Source: Microbacterium sp. MF43 | GTDB taxonomy: Bacteria > Actinomycetota > Actinomycetes > Actinomycetales > Microbacteriaceae | DNA length: 64,000 nucleotides | NCBI RefSeq assembly: GCF_012847295.1 | Contig: NZ_JABBDY010000002.1 | Location: 434,001-498,000, forward strand | Direction of reading: 5' to 3' | Shown here: positions 9,094 through 17,698 of the stretch, one piece after another | Position numbering within the stretch: position 1 is the first letter of the stretch | How the letters are laid out: every line of letters begins with the position of its first letter | The notes under the pieces: generated by a model | Told to the model about the DNA's origin: nothing | Database searches by the model: none | Seen by the model: the letters and a program-made list of their open reading frames with translations, nothing else | Position numbers and translations under genes: made by a program

Positions 9094-10053
9094 ATGGACG
9101 ATCTCTCCGGCGATCGCGCCGTGCAGCGCGCGCTCACAGCCGCGCACCTCTACTACGTGCAGGACCGCACGATGGAGGCCATCGCCCGCGAGCTCGGCAC
9201 CTCCCGCTCGACGGTGTCCCGGCTCCTCACGCACGCTCGCGCCACCGGCATCGTCGACATCCGCATCCGCTCTCCGTTCGAGGCTCCGCAGCTCCTCGAA
9301 GAGCGGCTCGCCGAGCATTTCGGGGTCACCGCGCACGTCGTCCCGGTGCCCGACGACGCGACCGACGTCGAGCGGCTCGAGCGCGTGGCGGTGGCCGCCG
9401 CGCATCTCCTCCACGAACTGGTCCAGCCCGACATGACCGTGGGCGTCGCGTGGGGATCGACGACGGCGGCCGTCAGCCGTCGACTGCTCCCCAAGCCGGT
9501 TCACGGCACGGCGTTCGTCCAGCTGAACGGATCGGGCAACACCTACACGACCGGGCTCCTCTATGCGAGCGAGATCCTGAGCCGCTTCGCCGCCGCCTAC
9601 GGCGGCAGCGCCCAGCAGTTCCCGGTCCCGGCATTCTTCGACGATCCCCGCACGAAACATGCGATGTGGCGGGAGCGGAGCACACGCCGCATCCTCGCGA
9701 TGCAGGGCGCGATGGATCTCGTCGTCTTCAGCACCGGCTCCGCAGACTCCCGCGTGCCCAGTCACGTGTACTCTGGCGGTTACCTCGAGGCCAAGGAGCT
9801 CGCCGCGCTCGATGCCGAGGGCGTGGTGGGAGACGTCGCGACGGTCTTCTTCCGTGCCGACGGGTCGAGCGACCGCATCGCGCTGAACGAGCGGGCCACC
9901 GGTCCGCACTTCGACGTGCTGCGGCGCGTCCCCCGGCGACTGTGCATCGTGTCCGGCGTATCCAAGGTCGCCAGCCTGCGCGGGGCACTGGCGGCGGGAC
10001 TGGCCACCGACCTCGTCGTCGACGAGGCGGTCGCCAGAGCGCTCACCGACTGA
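9094..10053 (+). CDS. SorC/DeoR-type sugar-binding transcriptional regulator
   Basis: A 319-residue regulator: an N-terminal helix-turn-helix (MEAIARELGTSRSTVSRLL, about residues 29-47) and a C-terminal SorC sugar-phosphate-binding domain (VGVAWGSTTAAVSRRL, then GGYLEAKEL and ERATGPHFDVLRR). Family members sense phosphorylated sugars. Placement divergent to glpD-glpK makes glycerol-3-phosphate or a related triose phosphate the likely effector; this is inference. ATG at 9094 is preferred over the in-frame ATG at 9076 because the latter lies inside the palindrome and AAGACT sits exactly six bases before 9094. SorC-type rather than GlpR-type control of glp genes is a modest peculiarity. Confidence 0.85.
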   Translation: MDDLSGDRAVQRALTAAHLYYVQDRTMEAIARELGTSRSTVSRLLTHARATGIVDIRIRSPFEAPQLLEERLAEHFGVTAHVVPVPDDATDVERLERVAVAAAHLLHELVQPDMTVGVAWGSTTAAVSRRLLPKPVHGTAFVQLNGSGNTYTTGLLYASEILSRFAAAYGGSAQQFPVPAFFDDPRTKHAMWRERSTRRILAMQGAMDLVVFSTGSADSRVPSHVYSGGYLEAKELAALDAEGVVGDVATVFFRADGSSDRIALNERATGPHFDVLRRVPRRLCIVSGVSKVASLRGALAAGLATDLVVDEAVARALTD

Positions 10054-10099
10054 CGCCGATCTTCATTCGTCGACATGGAATGATCTCGCGTCCGGGGCG

Positions 10100-10110
10100 T
10101 TGACTACACT
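10100..10110 (+). promoter_or_regulatory. probable rib operon promoter -10 region
   Basis: TACACT (10105-10110) fits a -10 hexamer and would start transcription near 10117, a few bases before the FMN aptamer. An overlapping TTGACT (10100-10105) is an alternative -35-like match. Tentative. Confidence 0.45.
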
Positions 10111-10122
10111 CGAGAGCATCAA

Positions 10123-10279
10123 CGTGCTCCGGGGTCGGTGAGAATCCGAACCGGCGGTGACAGTCCGCGAGCCAAGGCATCAGCATCCGATCGGATGCCG
10201 CCGCGGCCGATCCGGTGGAATTCCGGAACCGACGGTGATGCGACGTTCCACGTCGCTAGTCCGGATGGGAGGCAGCACG
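10123..10279 (+). promoter_or_regulatory. FMN riboswitch (RFN element)
   Basis: The aptamer is recognisable from its conserved segments in order: CTCCGGGGTCGGTGAGAATC, GAACCGGCGGT, ACAGTCCGCGAGCC, GAACCGACGGTGATGCG, and AGTCCGGATGGGAGG. The closing stem P1 pairs CGTGCT (10123-10128) with AGCACG (10274-10279). It precedes ribD by 71 bases. FMN binding is known to repress rib operons; no obvious T-run terminator follows, so control of translation initiation is more likely here. That mechanism is inferred. Confidence 0.95.
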
Positions 10280-10350
10280 GGCGACGCCATACGCGTCGTC
10301 GGCTTCCCGTGCCCCGGAACACCGCGAGGTGAAGACAGGGGAACACACGG

Positions 10351-11376
10351 ATGACGGCCACCACGGCAGAGCACGACGCGATGCGTCGCGCCCTGGCACT
10401 GGCGCTGAAAGGCCCGCGCGGGGTGAACCCGCAGGTCGGGGCCGTGCTCATCTCACCGGCCGGCGAGATCGTCGCCGAGGGCTGGCACCGTGGCGCGGGC
10501 ACGCCGCACGCCGAAGTCGCGGCCCTGGCGCAGCTCGCGCCCGGCGACGCGCGCGGAACGACCGCGGTCGTGACGCTCGAGCCGTGCAACCACACCGGCC
10601 GCACCGGTCCGTGCTCCGAGGCTCTCATCGCCGCCGGCGTCGCCCGGGTGGTCTTCGCGATCCCCGACCCCAACCCCGGCTCGAGCGGCGGTGGGGACCG
10701 CCTGCGTCAGGCGGGCGTGGAGGTCGAGTCCGGCGTCCTCGCCGACGAGGCGCACGCGCTCCTCGATTCCTGGCTCACCGTGCAGCGGCTCGGCCGCCCG
10801 CACGTCACCGTCAAGTGGGCGCAGAGCCTCGATGGCCGCGCCGCCGCCGCCGATGGCACCAGCCAGTGGATCACCGGCCCGTCGGCCCGCGCAGACGTCC
10901 ACCGCCGGCGCGCGAGCGCAGACGCGATCGTGGTGGGCACCGGCACACTGCTCGCCGATGACCCCGCCCTCACGGCTCGCGCCGAGGACGGCGTCCTCTA
11001 CCCCCAGCAGCCGATGCCCGTGGTGCTCGGGCAGCGGGACGTTCCTGCCGACGCCGCTGTGCGGAGGCATCCGCTCCCCCTCGTCCAGTACCCGGGCGAC
11101 CTCACCGCCGCGCTCGACGATCTGCGTGACCGCGGCGTGCATCGTGTCTTCGTCGAGGGCGGACCCGCCGTCGCGGCGTCCTTCATTCGTGAGGGACTCG
11201 CCGACGAGTACCTCGTCTACGTCGCGCCCGTGCTGCTCGGTGGCGATCGTCTCGCGCTGCGCGATGTCGGCGTCACGACCATCGACGAGGCTCTCCGCCT
11301 GTCGACCACGCGCGTGGAGCGCCTCGGCGACGACCTGCTGATCGTCGCCTCCCCCGCCACCGAAGGAGTCAGCTGA
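10351..11376 (+). CDS. ribD: bifunctional pyrimidine deaminase/reductase RibD
   Basis: Second and third steps of riboflavin synthesis: deamination of the 2,5-diamino-pyrimidinone phosphate, then NADPH reduction of the ribosyl side chain. 341 residues. The N-terminal CMP/dCMP-deaminase domain shows the zinc site HAEVAAL and LEPCNHTGRTGPCSEAL; the reductase domain starts near residue 150 (VTVKWAQSLDGR and SQWITGPSAR). First gene of the operon, 71 bases downstream of the FMN riboswitch. Its TGA overlaps the ribE ATG by one base. Confidence 0.96.
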   Translation: MTATTAEHDAMRRALALALKGPRGVNPQVGAVLISPAGEIVAEGWHRGAGTPHAEVAALAQLAPGDARGTTAVVTLEPCNHTGRTGPCSEALIAAGVARVVFAIPDPNPGSSGGGDRLRQAGVEVESGVLADEAHALLDSWLTVQRLGRPHVTVKWAQSLDGRAAAADGTSQWITGPSARADVHRRRASADAIVVGTGTLLADDPALTARAEDGVLYPQQPMPVVLGQRDVPADAAVRRHPLPLVQYPGDLTAALDDLRDRGVHRVFVEGGPAVAASFIREGLADEYLVYVAPVLLGGDRLALRDVGVTTIDEALRLSTTRVERLGDDLLIVASPATEGVS

Positions 11377-12047
11377 TGTTCACCGGAATCGTCGAAGAGA
11401 TCGGCGAGGTCACGGCCGTCGAGCCCTCGGGCGACGGCGTGCGCCTCACCGTCCGGGCACCCAAGGCGGTATCGGATGCCTCGCACGGCGACTCGATCTC
11501 GGTGAACGGCGTGTGCCTCACGGTCGTCGACCAGGGCGACGAGTGGTTCACCGCCGATGTCATGCGACAGACCCTCGACATGTCCACGCTGCGGGGCGTC
11601 GAGGCCGGACGCGTCGTCAACCTCGAGCGCGCCACCGCGGTGCACGGCCGCCTCGGCGGGCACATCGTCCAGGGCCACATCGACGGCACGGGCGAGGTGC
11701 TCGAGGTGCGCCCCGGCGCCGAATGGCGGGTGCTGCGCGTCGGCCTGCCTGCCGAGCTCGCGCCGCTGGTCGTCGACAAGGGCTCCATCGCCGTGGACGG
11801 CGTCTCGCTGACCGTGAGCGCCGCGAGCCCGGCCCGCCCTTCGGACGGCGTCCACTGGTTCGAGGTCTCGCTGATCCCCGAGACCCTCGCCGCCACGACC
11901 CTCGGGGACCGCGTCGCCGGCGACCGCGTCAACCTCGAGACCGATATCCTCGCCCGCCATGTCCAGCGGCTGTTGGCCTTCGCGCCGGCCGCGACCCCCG
12001 AACTCCCCGCGGCTGCGGCCGCATCGACGGAAGGAGGCTCCGAATGA
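11376..12047 (+). CDS. ribE: riboflavin synthase, alpha chain
   Basis: Dismutation of two 6,7-dimethyl-8-ribityllumazine molecules to riboflavin. 223 residues with the internal lumazine-binding duplication: the protein opens MFTGIVEEIGEV and the second half begins at GHIVQGHIDGTGEVL. A 20-residue Ala/Pro/Glu-rich tail follows the second barrel and is a little longer than usual. It is translationally coupled at both ends: the ATG shares one base with the ribD stop, and its stop overlaps the ribBA start as ATGA. Confidence 0.95.
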   Translation: MFTGIVEEIGEVTAVEPSGDGVRLTVRAPKAVSDASHGDSISVNGVCLTVVDQGDEWFTADVMRQTLDMSTLRGVEAGRVVNLERATAVHGRLGGHIVQGHIDGTGEVLEVRPGAEWRVLRVGLPAELAPLVVDKGSIAVDGVSLTVSAASPARPSDGVHWFEVSLIPETLAATTLGDRVAGDRVNLETDILARHVQRLLAFAPAATPELPAAAAASTEGGSE

Positions 12048-13315
12048 GCCTTGCCACCATCCCCGAGGCCCTGGACGCGATCCGCGCCGGCCGGCCCGTG
12101 ATCGTCGCCGACGATGAGAACCGTGAGAACGAGGGCGATGTCGTGCTCTCGGCTCAGCTCGCGACCCCGGAGTGGCTCGCGTGGACGGTCCGCTGGTCGA
12201 GCGGCTTCATCTGCGCGCCCATGCCCGCGGACTGGGCAGACCGCCTCGATCTGCCGCCCATGGTCGAGAACAACCAGGACGCCCGCGCCACCGCCTACAC
12301 GGTGAGCGTCGACGCGGCTGACCGCGAGTCCACCGGCATCAGCGCCTCCGACCGCTCGCACACGCTCAATGTGCTCGCCAACCCCGACTCCGTCCCGACG
12401 AGCCTCATCCGTCCCGGCCACATCCTCCCCCTCCGAGCGGTGGACGGCGGCGTCCGCGAGCGCGGCGGTCACACCGAGGCCGCTGTCGAGCTGATGCGGC
12501 TCGCGGGCGTTCAGCCCGTCGGCGCGATCGCCGAGGTCGTGGCCGAGGACGGGTCGATGATGCGTCTGCCCGGTCTCATCGAACTGGGCGAGCGCGACAA
12601 CGTCCCGGTCATCACGATCGAGCAGCTCATCGCCTACCTCGACGAGCACGAGCCTGTCGACGCGGAGCAGCACACGCACAAGCGCCGCGTGAGCCTTCGT
12701 GCCGAGGCGCTCGTCCCGACCGCGCACGGCGAGTTCCGCTTCCTCGCGTACAAGGACCGCGTCACCGGCACCGACCATCTCGCGGTGATCTCGGGCGAGA
12801 TCGGCGACGCTCCGCTCGTCCGGGTGCACTCCGAGTGCCTGACGGGTGAGGCCTTCGACTCGCTCAAGTGCGAGTGCGGCCCGCAGCTCGATGCCGCCCT
12901 CGACGCGATCGAGCAGGACGGCGGCGTGGTCATCTACATGCGCGGCCACGAGGGCCGGGGCATCGGGCTCATCAACAAGCTGCGCGCGTACTCCCTTCAG
13001 GAGCGCGGCCTCGACACGGTCGACGCGAACCTCGCGCTGGGCCTTCCCGCCGACGCGCGGGACTACGCCGCCGCGGCGGGCATCCTCGCCGACCTCGGCG
13101 TCGACAAGGTGCGCCTCCTGACGAACAACTCCGACAAGGTCAAGCAGCTGCGCGAGTTCGGTCTCGACATCGTCGAGCAGGTGCCGCTCCTCGTCGGCGT
13201 GGGCCCGAACAACCACCAGTACCTGGCCACCAAGCGCGACCGCATGGGTCACATCATCGACGAGGACGACCTCGCCGATGCCCTCGCCCAGATGCACGAA
13301 GGAGCCGAGCGTTGA
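12044..13315 (+). CDS. ribBA: bifunctional DHBP synthase/GTP cyclohydrolase II
   Basis: Supplies both riboflavin precursors: 3,4-dihydroxy-2-butanone-4-phosphate from ribulose-5-phosphate (N-terminal domain) and the pyrimidine from GTP (C-terminal domain). 423 residues. DHBP motifs: [26 protein letters not shown] and [19 protein letters not shown] cyclohydrolase II motifs: the zinc-binding [19 protein letters not shown] and [15 protein letters not shown] at 12044 overlaps the ribE stop (ATGA) and follows a strong AAGGAGG. Both catalytic halves look intact. Confidence 0.96.
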   Translation: MSLATIPEALDAIRAGRPVIVADDENRENEGDVVLSAQLATPEWLAWTVRWSSGFICAPMPADWADRLDLPPMVENNQDARATAYTVSVDAADRESTGISASDRSHTLNVLANPDSVPTSLIRPGHILPLRAVDGGVRERGGHTEAAVELMRLAGVQPVGAIAEVVAEDGSMMRLPGLIELGERDNVPVITIEQLIAYLDEHEPVDAEQHTHKRRVSLRAEALVPTAHGEFRFLAYKDRVTGTDHLAVISGEIGDAPLVRVHSECLTGEAFDSLKCECGPQLDAALDAIEQDGGVVIYMRGHEGRGIGLINKLRAYSLQERGLDTVDANLALGLPADARDYAAAAGILADLGVDKVRLLTNNSDKVKQLREFGLDIVEQVPLLVGVGPNNHQYLATKRDRMGHIIDEDDLADALAQMHEGAER

Positions 13316-13791
13316 GCGGCAAGGGCGCACCCCGGCAGGTGGCGTCGGTCGACGGGACCGGCCTCGAGGTCGTGGTCATCGCGGGCACCTGGCATGACGA
13401 GATCTCGGACGGACTCATCGCGGGAGCCCAGCGCACCCTCGACGCGGCAGGTGCTTCCTGGCGCCTCGTGCGCGTGCCGGGCTCGTTCGAGCTTCCCGTG
13501 GCGGCGAAAGCGGCTCTCGAGTCCGGCGCGGACGCGGTCGTCGCCCTGGGCGTGATCATCCGCGGTGGAACGCCCCACTTCGAGTTCGTCTCGTCGGCGG
13601 CGACCGACGGCCTCACCCGCGTCGCACTCGACACCGGCAAGCCGGTCGGATTCGGAGTCCTGACACTGGATGACGAGGCCCAGGGCATCGCCCGTGCCGG
13701 TCTTCCCGGCTCAGAGGAGGACAAGGGCGCCGAGGCGGCGGACGCCGCCATCCGCACGGCGCTCGTGCTGCGCGACCTGCGCGGCGTGTGA
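13312..13791 (+). CDS. ribH: 6,7-dimethyl-8-ribityllumazine synthase
   Basis: Condenses the RibBA and RibD products to lumazine, the ribE substrate; lumazine synthases assemble into pentamers or 60-mers. 159 residues. Family motifs: [31 protein letters not shown] and [17 protein letters not shown] (with the catalytic His). TTG at 13312 overlaps the ribBA stop as TTGA and has GAAGGAG upstream; no better start lies inside. Last gene of the riboswitch-controlled operon. Confidence 0.94.
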   Translation: MSGKGAPRQVASVDGTGLEVVVIAGTWHDEISDGLIAGAQRTLDAAGASWRLVRVPGSFELPVAAKAALESGADAVVALGVIIRGGTPHFEFVSSAATDGLTRVALDTGKPVGFGVLTLDDEAQGIARAGLPGSEEDKGAEAADAAIRTALVLRDLRGV

Positions 13792-13801
13792 GGCCGTCCT
13801 T

Positions 13802-13821
13802 GCTGGCGCGAGAGCGCCGGC
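13802..13821 (+). terminator. hairpin after ribH
   Basis: GCTGGCGC (13802-13809) pairs with GCGCCGGC (13814-13821), one G-U pair, four-base loop GAGA. It lies ten bases after the ribH stop. No T-run, as usual in this GC-rich genome. Confidence 0.45.
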
Positions 13822-13839
13822 GGGCTTAGCCTCACGAGC

Positions 13840-14193
13840 ATGGAGTTCCTTCGCCACCTCGTCCTGTTGTTCCACCTCGTCGGATTCGCGATCCTGTTCG
13901 GAGCGTGGGTCGTCGAGCTCGTCAACGGCCACCGCGGCATCACGCGACTGATGAGCTGGGGCCTCGCGATCGCGGGCCTCGCGGGCCTCATCCTCGCCGC
14001 TCCGTGGGGCATCGAGTACGAGCTCAACTATGTCAAGATCGGCGTGAAGCTGGTGATCCTCGTGGTCATCGGCGCCCTGCTGGGCATCGGCGCCGGCCGC
14101 CAGCGCAAGACCGGGAAGGTGCCGCCGGCTCTCTTCTGGTCGATCGGCGTGCTGACGCTCGCGAACGCCGCGATCGCTGTGCTCTGGCGCTGA
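13840..14193 (+). CDS. small four-helix membrane protein, function unknown
   Basis: 117 residues, mostly hydrophobic, with about four transmembrane helices (LVLLFHLVGFAILFGAWVV, LMSWGLAIAGLAGLILAAP, KLVILVVIGALLGIGAG, LFWSIGVLTLANAAIAVLW). I recognise it as a conserved actinobacterial membrane protein but not as a member of a functionally known family. TAGCCT lies seven bases before the ATG, so it probably has its own leaderless promoter rather than belonging to the rib operon. A GGATGCC/GGCATCC hairpin closes it. Confidence 0.75.
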   Translation: MEFLRHLVLLFHLVGFAILFGAWVVELVNGHRGITRLMSWGLAIAGLAGLILAAPWGIEYELNYVKIGVKLVILVVIGALLGIGAGRQRKTGKVPPALFWSIGVLTLANAAIAVLWR

Positions 14194-14221
14194 CACACGA
14201 CACGAAGACACACGACACGAA

Positions 14222-14262
14222 GAGCGGATGCCTCGGCCCACGCCGGGTCGGGGCATCCGCTC
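14222..14262 (+). terminator. hairpin terminator built from paired GGATGCC words
   Basis: GAGCGGATGCC (14222-14232) pairs perfectly with GGCATCCGCTC (14252-14262) around a 19-base GC-rich loop. It follows the small membrane protein gene. Confidence 0.6.
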
Positions 14263-14438
14263 CTCTGCGTTCCGGACCTTCGGCGCGAACGCGCGGATAG
14301 ACTCGATGACTGTGCCCGCGTGAACTCGCTCGGGCCGCGGTGACCCAGCGCAGTGCCGCCTGATGCGTCACCCTGCGTCGGCGGCCGCCCACCGCACGTC
14401 CCACGAGGACGCTCCGTCACGTGTTCGACAGGTTGTTC

Positions 14439-15920
14439 ATGTCTTCCCCCACCACCTCCGCCTCTTCGGCGACCGTCCCCGCGAACCCCCGGTCCCGCGT
14501 CATCACCGCGAGCCTCGTGGGGACGACGATCGAGTTCTACGACTTCTACGTGTACGCGACCGCCGCGGTGCTCGTCTTCCCGATCCTGTTCTTCCCCACC
14601 GGCAACGACACGACGGCCCTGCTCGCCTCGTTCGGCGTCTTCGGCGCCGCCATGATCGCCCGCCCGCTCGGCGCGATCGTCTTCGGTCACTTCGGCGACC
14701 GCTTCGGCCGCAAGGCGACGCTCGTCGCGTCCCTGCTCACGATGGGCATCGCGACGTTCCTCATCGGCTGCCTTCCGACCTTCAACGACATCGGGTGGTG
14801 GGCGGCGCTGCTGCTGCTCGTCCTCCGCCTCGCGCAGGGCTTCGCGCTCGGCGGCGAGTGGTCGGGCGCCGCGCTGGTCGCGACCGAGAACGCTCCGAAG
14901 GGCAAGCGCGCCTGGTACGGGACGTTCCCGCAGCTGGGCGCACCGCTCGGCTTCATCATCGCCAACTCGGTGTTCCTCGCGATCAACTTCCTGCTGCCGC
15001 ACCCCGACGGCGCCGGCCAGCGCTCGGAGGCGTTCCTCGCGTGGGGCTGGCGCGTCCCGTTCCTCTTCTCGGCCGTCATGGTCGTCATCGGGCTGTGGGT
15101 GCGCCTGCGCCTGGTCGAGTCCGAGACGTTCGTCAAGGCGGAGGAGAAGGGCGCGATCCGCAGGTTCCCCCTCGGCACGGTGGTGCGCCGGCACTGGTGG
15201 CACCTGATCCTCGGCACGTTCATCATGCTGGCGACGTACGTGCTGTTCTATCTGATGACCAACTTCACGCTGTCGTACGGCACGAAGGCTGCTGACCTCC
15301 AAACCGCCTCTGCAGCGGCACAGGCGGCCGCCGAGGCGGCGGGCAAGCCGTTCGACGCAGCCGAGTTCGCCGCGCAGTTCTACCCCGGGCTCGGCTTCGG
15401 CTACACGGACTTCGTGATCATGCAGATCATCGGCGTCGTCTTCTTCGGGATCTTCACGCTCCTGTCGGGCCCGATCGCCGACGCCATCGGGCGTCGCAAG
15501 CTCCTGCTCTGGGTGACCGGTCTGATCATCGTCTTCGGTCTGACGTTCAACCTGTTCCTGGTGCCGCAGGCCGATCCGAAGTTCACGGGAGCACTCGCGC
15601 AGGCCTTCCTCATCTTCGGCTTCATGCTCATGGGGTCGACCTTCGGTCCGATGGGCGCGGTGCTGCCCGAGCTCTTCCCGACGAACGTTCGGTACACGGG
15701 CTCGGCGGTGTCGTACAACCTCTCGTCGATCCTGGGCGCCGCGCTCGCCCCGATCGTCGCGGTGGCCCTGTGGGCGGGTGCCGGTGGCAGCCCGTGGCTG
15801 GTGGGCATCTACCTCTCCGCCATGGGCGTGCTGACCTTCATCGCCCTGCTCCTCGCACCGGAGACCAAGGACGTCGACTACGACGCCGACCTGGGCGTCG
15901 GAACGACCGGATCGCTCTGA
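14439..15920 (+). CDS. MFS transporter, metabolite:H+ symporter (MHS) family
   Basis: 493 residues, 12 predicted helices. The sequence GTTIEFYDFYVYATAA in helix 1 and GFALGGEWSGAALVATENAP in loop 4-5 are the signature of the MHS family (shikimate, proline/betaine, alpha-ketoglutarate permeases), with the MFS motif GDRFGRKATL between helices 2 and 3. A 40-residue Ala-rich insertion (AAAQAAAEAAGKPFDAAEF) sits in the central loop or first periplasmic loop of the second half. The substrate is not predictable. ATG at 14439 is chosen; an in-frame GTG at 14421 is possible. A possible -10 (TAGACT, 14298-14303) implies a leader of roughly 125 bases. Confidence 0.9.
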   Translation: MSSPTTSASSATVPANPRSRVITASLVGTTIEFYDFYVYATAAVLVFPILFFPTGNDTTALLASFGVFGAAMIARPLGAIVFGHFGDRFGRKATLVASLLTMGIATFLIGCLPTFNDIGWWAALLLLVLRLAQGFALGGEWSGAALVATENAPKGKRAWYGTFPQLGAPLGFIIANSVFLAINFLLPHPDGAGQRSEAFLAWGWRVPFLFSAVMVVIGLWVRLRLVESETFVKAEEKGAIRRFPLGTVVRRHWWHLILGTFIMLATYVLFYLMTNFTLSYGTKAADLQTASAAAQAAAEAAGKPFDAAEFAAQFYPGLGFGYTDFVIMQIIGVVFFGIFTLLSGPIADAIGRRKLLLWVTGLIIVFGLTFNLFLVPQADPKFTGALAQAFLIFGFMLMGSTFGPMGAVLPELFPTNVRYTGSAVSYNLSSILGAALAPIVAVALWAGAGGSPWLVGIYLSAMGVLTFIALLLAPETKDVDYDADLGVGTTGSL

Positions 15921-15937
15921 CCTCGGTCGACGACCAC

Positions 15938-15972
15938 CGGATGCCGCGGCCCACACCCGGTCGCGGCATCCG
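15938..15972. terminator. bidirectional hairpin between convergent genes
   Basis: CGGATGCCGCG (15938-15948) and CGCGGCATCCG (15962-15972) form an 11-bp perfect stem with a 13-base loop, between the MHS transporter and the convergent DUF4166 gene. Confidence 0.65.
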
Positions 15973-15975
15973 TCG

Positions 15976-16680
15976 TCATTCGCGTCGTTCGTGCCGGATG
16001 GGTCGCACATGGCGCGGTGCGTCGACCGCCACCGGGAAGTCGCAGCGGAAGTCGCCCTCGTAGCCGAACAGAAAGCCGAACGCGCGGTTGCGGACCTCGA
16101 GTCGGATGCGGAACACGCCTGCGTCGTCATCGAAGCTCTCGCGAAGCTCCGCTGTGCCGCTGAACAGCATCGGGAACCGGAACGCGAGCGGACCCTCGAA
16201 GAACCGCTGCGCACCCGAGCGCAGCAGCAGGCTGCCGTCCGGCTCGGCCGTCAGCTCGAGGTCGACGGCGAGGTGCTGGTGGCTGCCCAGGTAGTCGATG
16301 ATGCGGCCGTCGGAGCCGAGGATCATCGTCGCATCGAAACGGCGCACGGCACTCGGCATCCGGAAGTGCCGCACGAAGGTGACGGTCTCGCGGCCGAACG
16401 GGTCCCGGTACGGGAAGTTCTCGATCGTGAAAGGCACGTCCTCGCCGGATTCGGGAACGAGGATGTTCCGGAATCGTCCGAGCTGGAGGAAGGGGACCGT
16501 CCACGACGGCCCCCGGCGGATGCGGAACATCGTGCCGTGACCGACGCACGCGTACCCGGCATCCAGGCCGACGCCGAACCGGCGCTGCAACATCGGGTGC
16601 AGGCGCGCGAAGTCCGCGCCCATCGCTCGGGCGAACACCGACGTGTCGACTCGCGTCATGGTCGAGGTCAGCGCGCTCAC
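15976..16680 (-). CDS. DUF4166 domain protein
   Basis: 234 residues, no signal peptide or membrane helix. FARAMGADFARLHPMLQRRFG near the N-terminus and FLFGYEGDFRCDF near the C-terminus identify DUF4166, a domain of unknown function that in other bacteria occurs alone or fused to a saccharopine-dehydrogenase/SDR protein. Here an NAD-binding protein is encoded divergently in the same locus, which echoes that fusion. GTG at 16680 overlaps the stop of the SRPBCC gene (GTGA). Last gene of a four-gene operon of overlapping frames led by a TetR regulator. Confidence 0.8.
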   Translation of the reverse strand: MSALTSTMTRVDTSVFARAMGADFARLHPMLQRRFGVGLDAGYACVGHGTMFRIRRGPSWTVPFLQLGRFRNILVPESGEDVPFTIENFPYRDPFGRETVTFVRHFRMPSAVRRFDATMILGSDGRIIDYLGSHQHLAVDLELTAEPDGSLLLRSGAQRFFEGPLAFRFPMLFSGTAELRESFDDDAGVFRIRLEVRNRAFGFLFGYEGDFRCDFPVAVDAPRHVRPIRHERRE

Positions 16681-17294
16681 GGGTACACCAGCTCGCTCAG
16701 TGTGGCGGGCGCGTCGTCCATGACCCGTCGATGCTGCGGCCGCCGGGTGCAGCGAGAGGCGCGCGGACGGTCCCGTCGCCACACGGAGAGTGCAGACCGC
16801 AACGGCCACCGCTCCGGCGGCGTCCCGGACTCTGCCCAGATGCGCAGCCGATCGAAACTCCAGGCGGTCGCCCATCCGATGAGCGGGCGGACGACCAGAT
16901 CGGCCCACCGGCCCCAGCTCGGCACGTAGTCGTATCCGGTCGTGAACACGACGTGGTCGCCGTCCCGGCGGTAGCGCCAGTAACCGCGCCCGGGCCCCAG
17001 TGGCGACAAGAGGCTGTCGGCGTCGAAGCGCAGGGCCGACGTGCGTGTGCCGTCCGGCCTGTCGCGTTCGCCGATCGTCGTGCCGGTGCCGGTGATTCGA
17101 AGCGGCCCCAGCCGGCGCCCATAGCGGAATCGGATGCCGCCTCCCTCGAGCGATTCGATCGGTGTGATGCTGCTGAACCGGGCATCCCACCGGGCGTGCG
17201 GGGTCGGGTCCTGGGTGAGCTCCCACACCCGTTCGAGCGATGCACGGATCCGGATCTCGACGAAGATCGGCGCGAGACGCCGAGCGGCACTCAC
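16677..17294 (-). CDS. SRPBCC-family protein
   Basis: 205 residues. The N-terminal 140 residues (FVEIRIRASLERVWELTQDP and ARWDARFSSITPIE) match the START/Bet v1-like SRPBCC fold, a hydrophobic-ligand-binding cup. The ligand is unknown. The C-terminal 40 residues are Arg-rich and may be disordered. GTG at 17294 overlaps the upstream stop as GTGA, and its own stop overlaps the DUF4166 start likewise, so translation of the operon is tightly coupled. Confidence 0.8.
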   Translation of the reverse strand: MSAARRLAPIFVEIRIRASLERVWELTQDPTPHARWDARFSSITPIESLEGGGIRFRYGRRLGPLRITGTGTTIGERDRPDGTRTSALRFDADSLLSPLGPGRGYWRYRRDGDHVVFTTGYDYVPSWGRWADLVVRPLIGWATAWSFDRLRIWAESGTPPERWPLRSALSVWRRDRPRASRCTRRPQHRRVMDDAPATLSELVYP

Positions 17295-17698
17295 GTCGGC
17301 GACCCGAGCGATGCGAGCAGGAACCAGATCGCAGCGAGGAGTGACGGGCCGATCAGGGCGATGGTCCCCCACACCGTGAACGCACGGAGGAAGCGCACCC
17401 GCTTCTGCCGGTGAACGATCACTCCGAGCGAGGAGAACGCGGCAGCCGCCAGGACGATCGCCACCGAGGCCATCGGCGCCACGACGGTCACTGGGACGAC
17501 AGGGAAGAGAAAGCCCAGCCACGCCAGCGGTCCGTCGAGCAGGCGCGTCTGGAAACCGACGGCCACGAACGCGGAGGCCACGACCAGGCTGATGTTGAGG
17601 ATCGTGAGCACGCGGAACCAGCGCTCGCGCCACAGTCCCACGTCCGGCGCCGCCTGGAGCGGCGCGCCGCCGGCGACAGCGACCTCGTCGGCGCTCAT
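17291..17698 (-). CDS. membrane protein of unknown function
   Basis: 135 residues with about three to four helices (VLTILNISLVVASAFVAVGF, WLGFLFPVVPVTVVAPM, VAIVLAAAAFSSLGVIVH, FTVWGTIALIGPSLLAAIW). No family recognised. Its ATG overlaps the TetR stop (ATGA) and its stop overlaps the SRPBCC start, so it is the second gene of the TetR operon. The grouping with a lipid-cup-like SRPBCC protein and an NAD-binding protein hints at lipid or isoprenoid modification; this is speculation. Confidence 0.75.
   Translation of the reverse strand: MSADEVAVAGGAPLQAAPDVGLWRERWFRVLTILNISLVVASAFVAVGFQTRLLDGPLAWLGFLFPVVPVTVVAPMASVAIVLAAAAFSSLGVIVHRQKRVRFLRAFTVWGTIALIGPSLLAAIWFLLASLGSPT

Noticed and set aside
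14306-14323. Five-codon open frame (MTVPA) in the MHS transporter leader, a possible leader peptide
   Set aside because: Too short, no ribosome site, no run of a regulatory amino acid and no alternative hairpins that I can identify.
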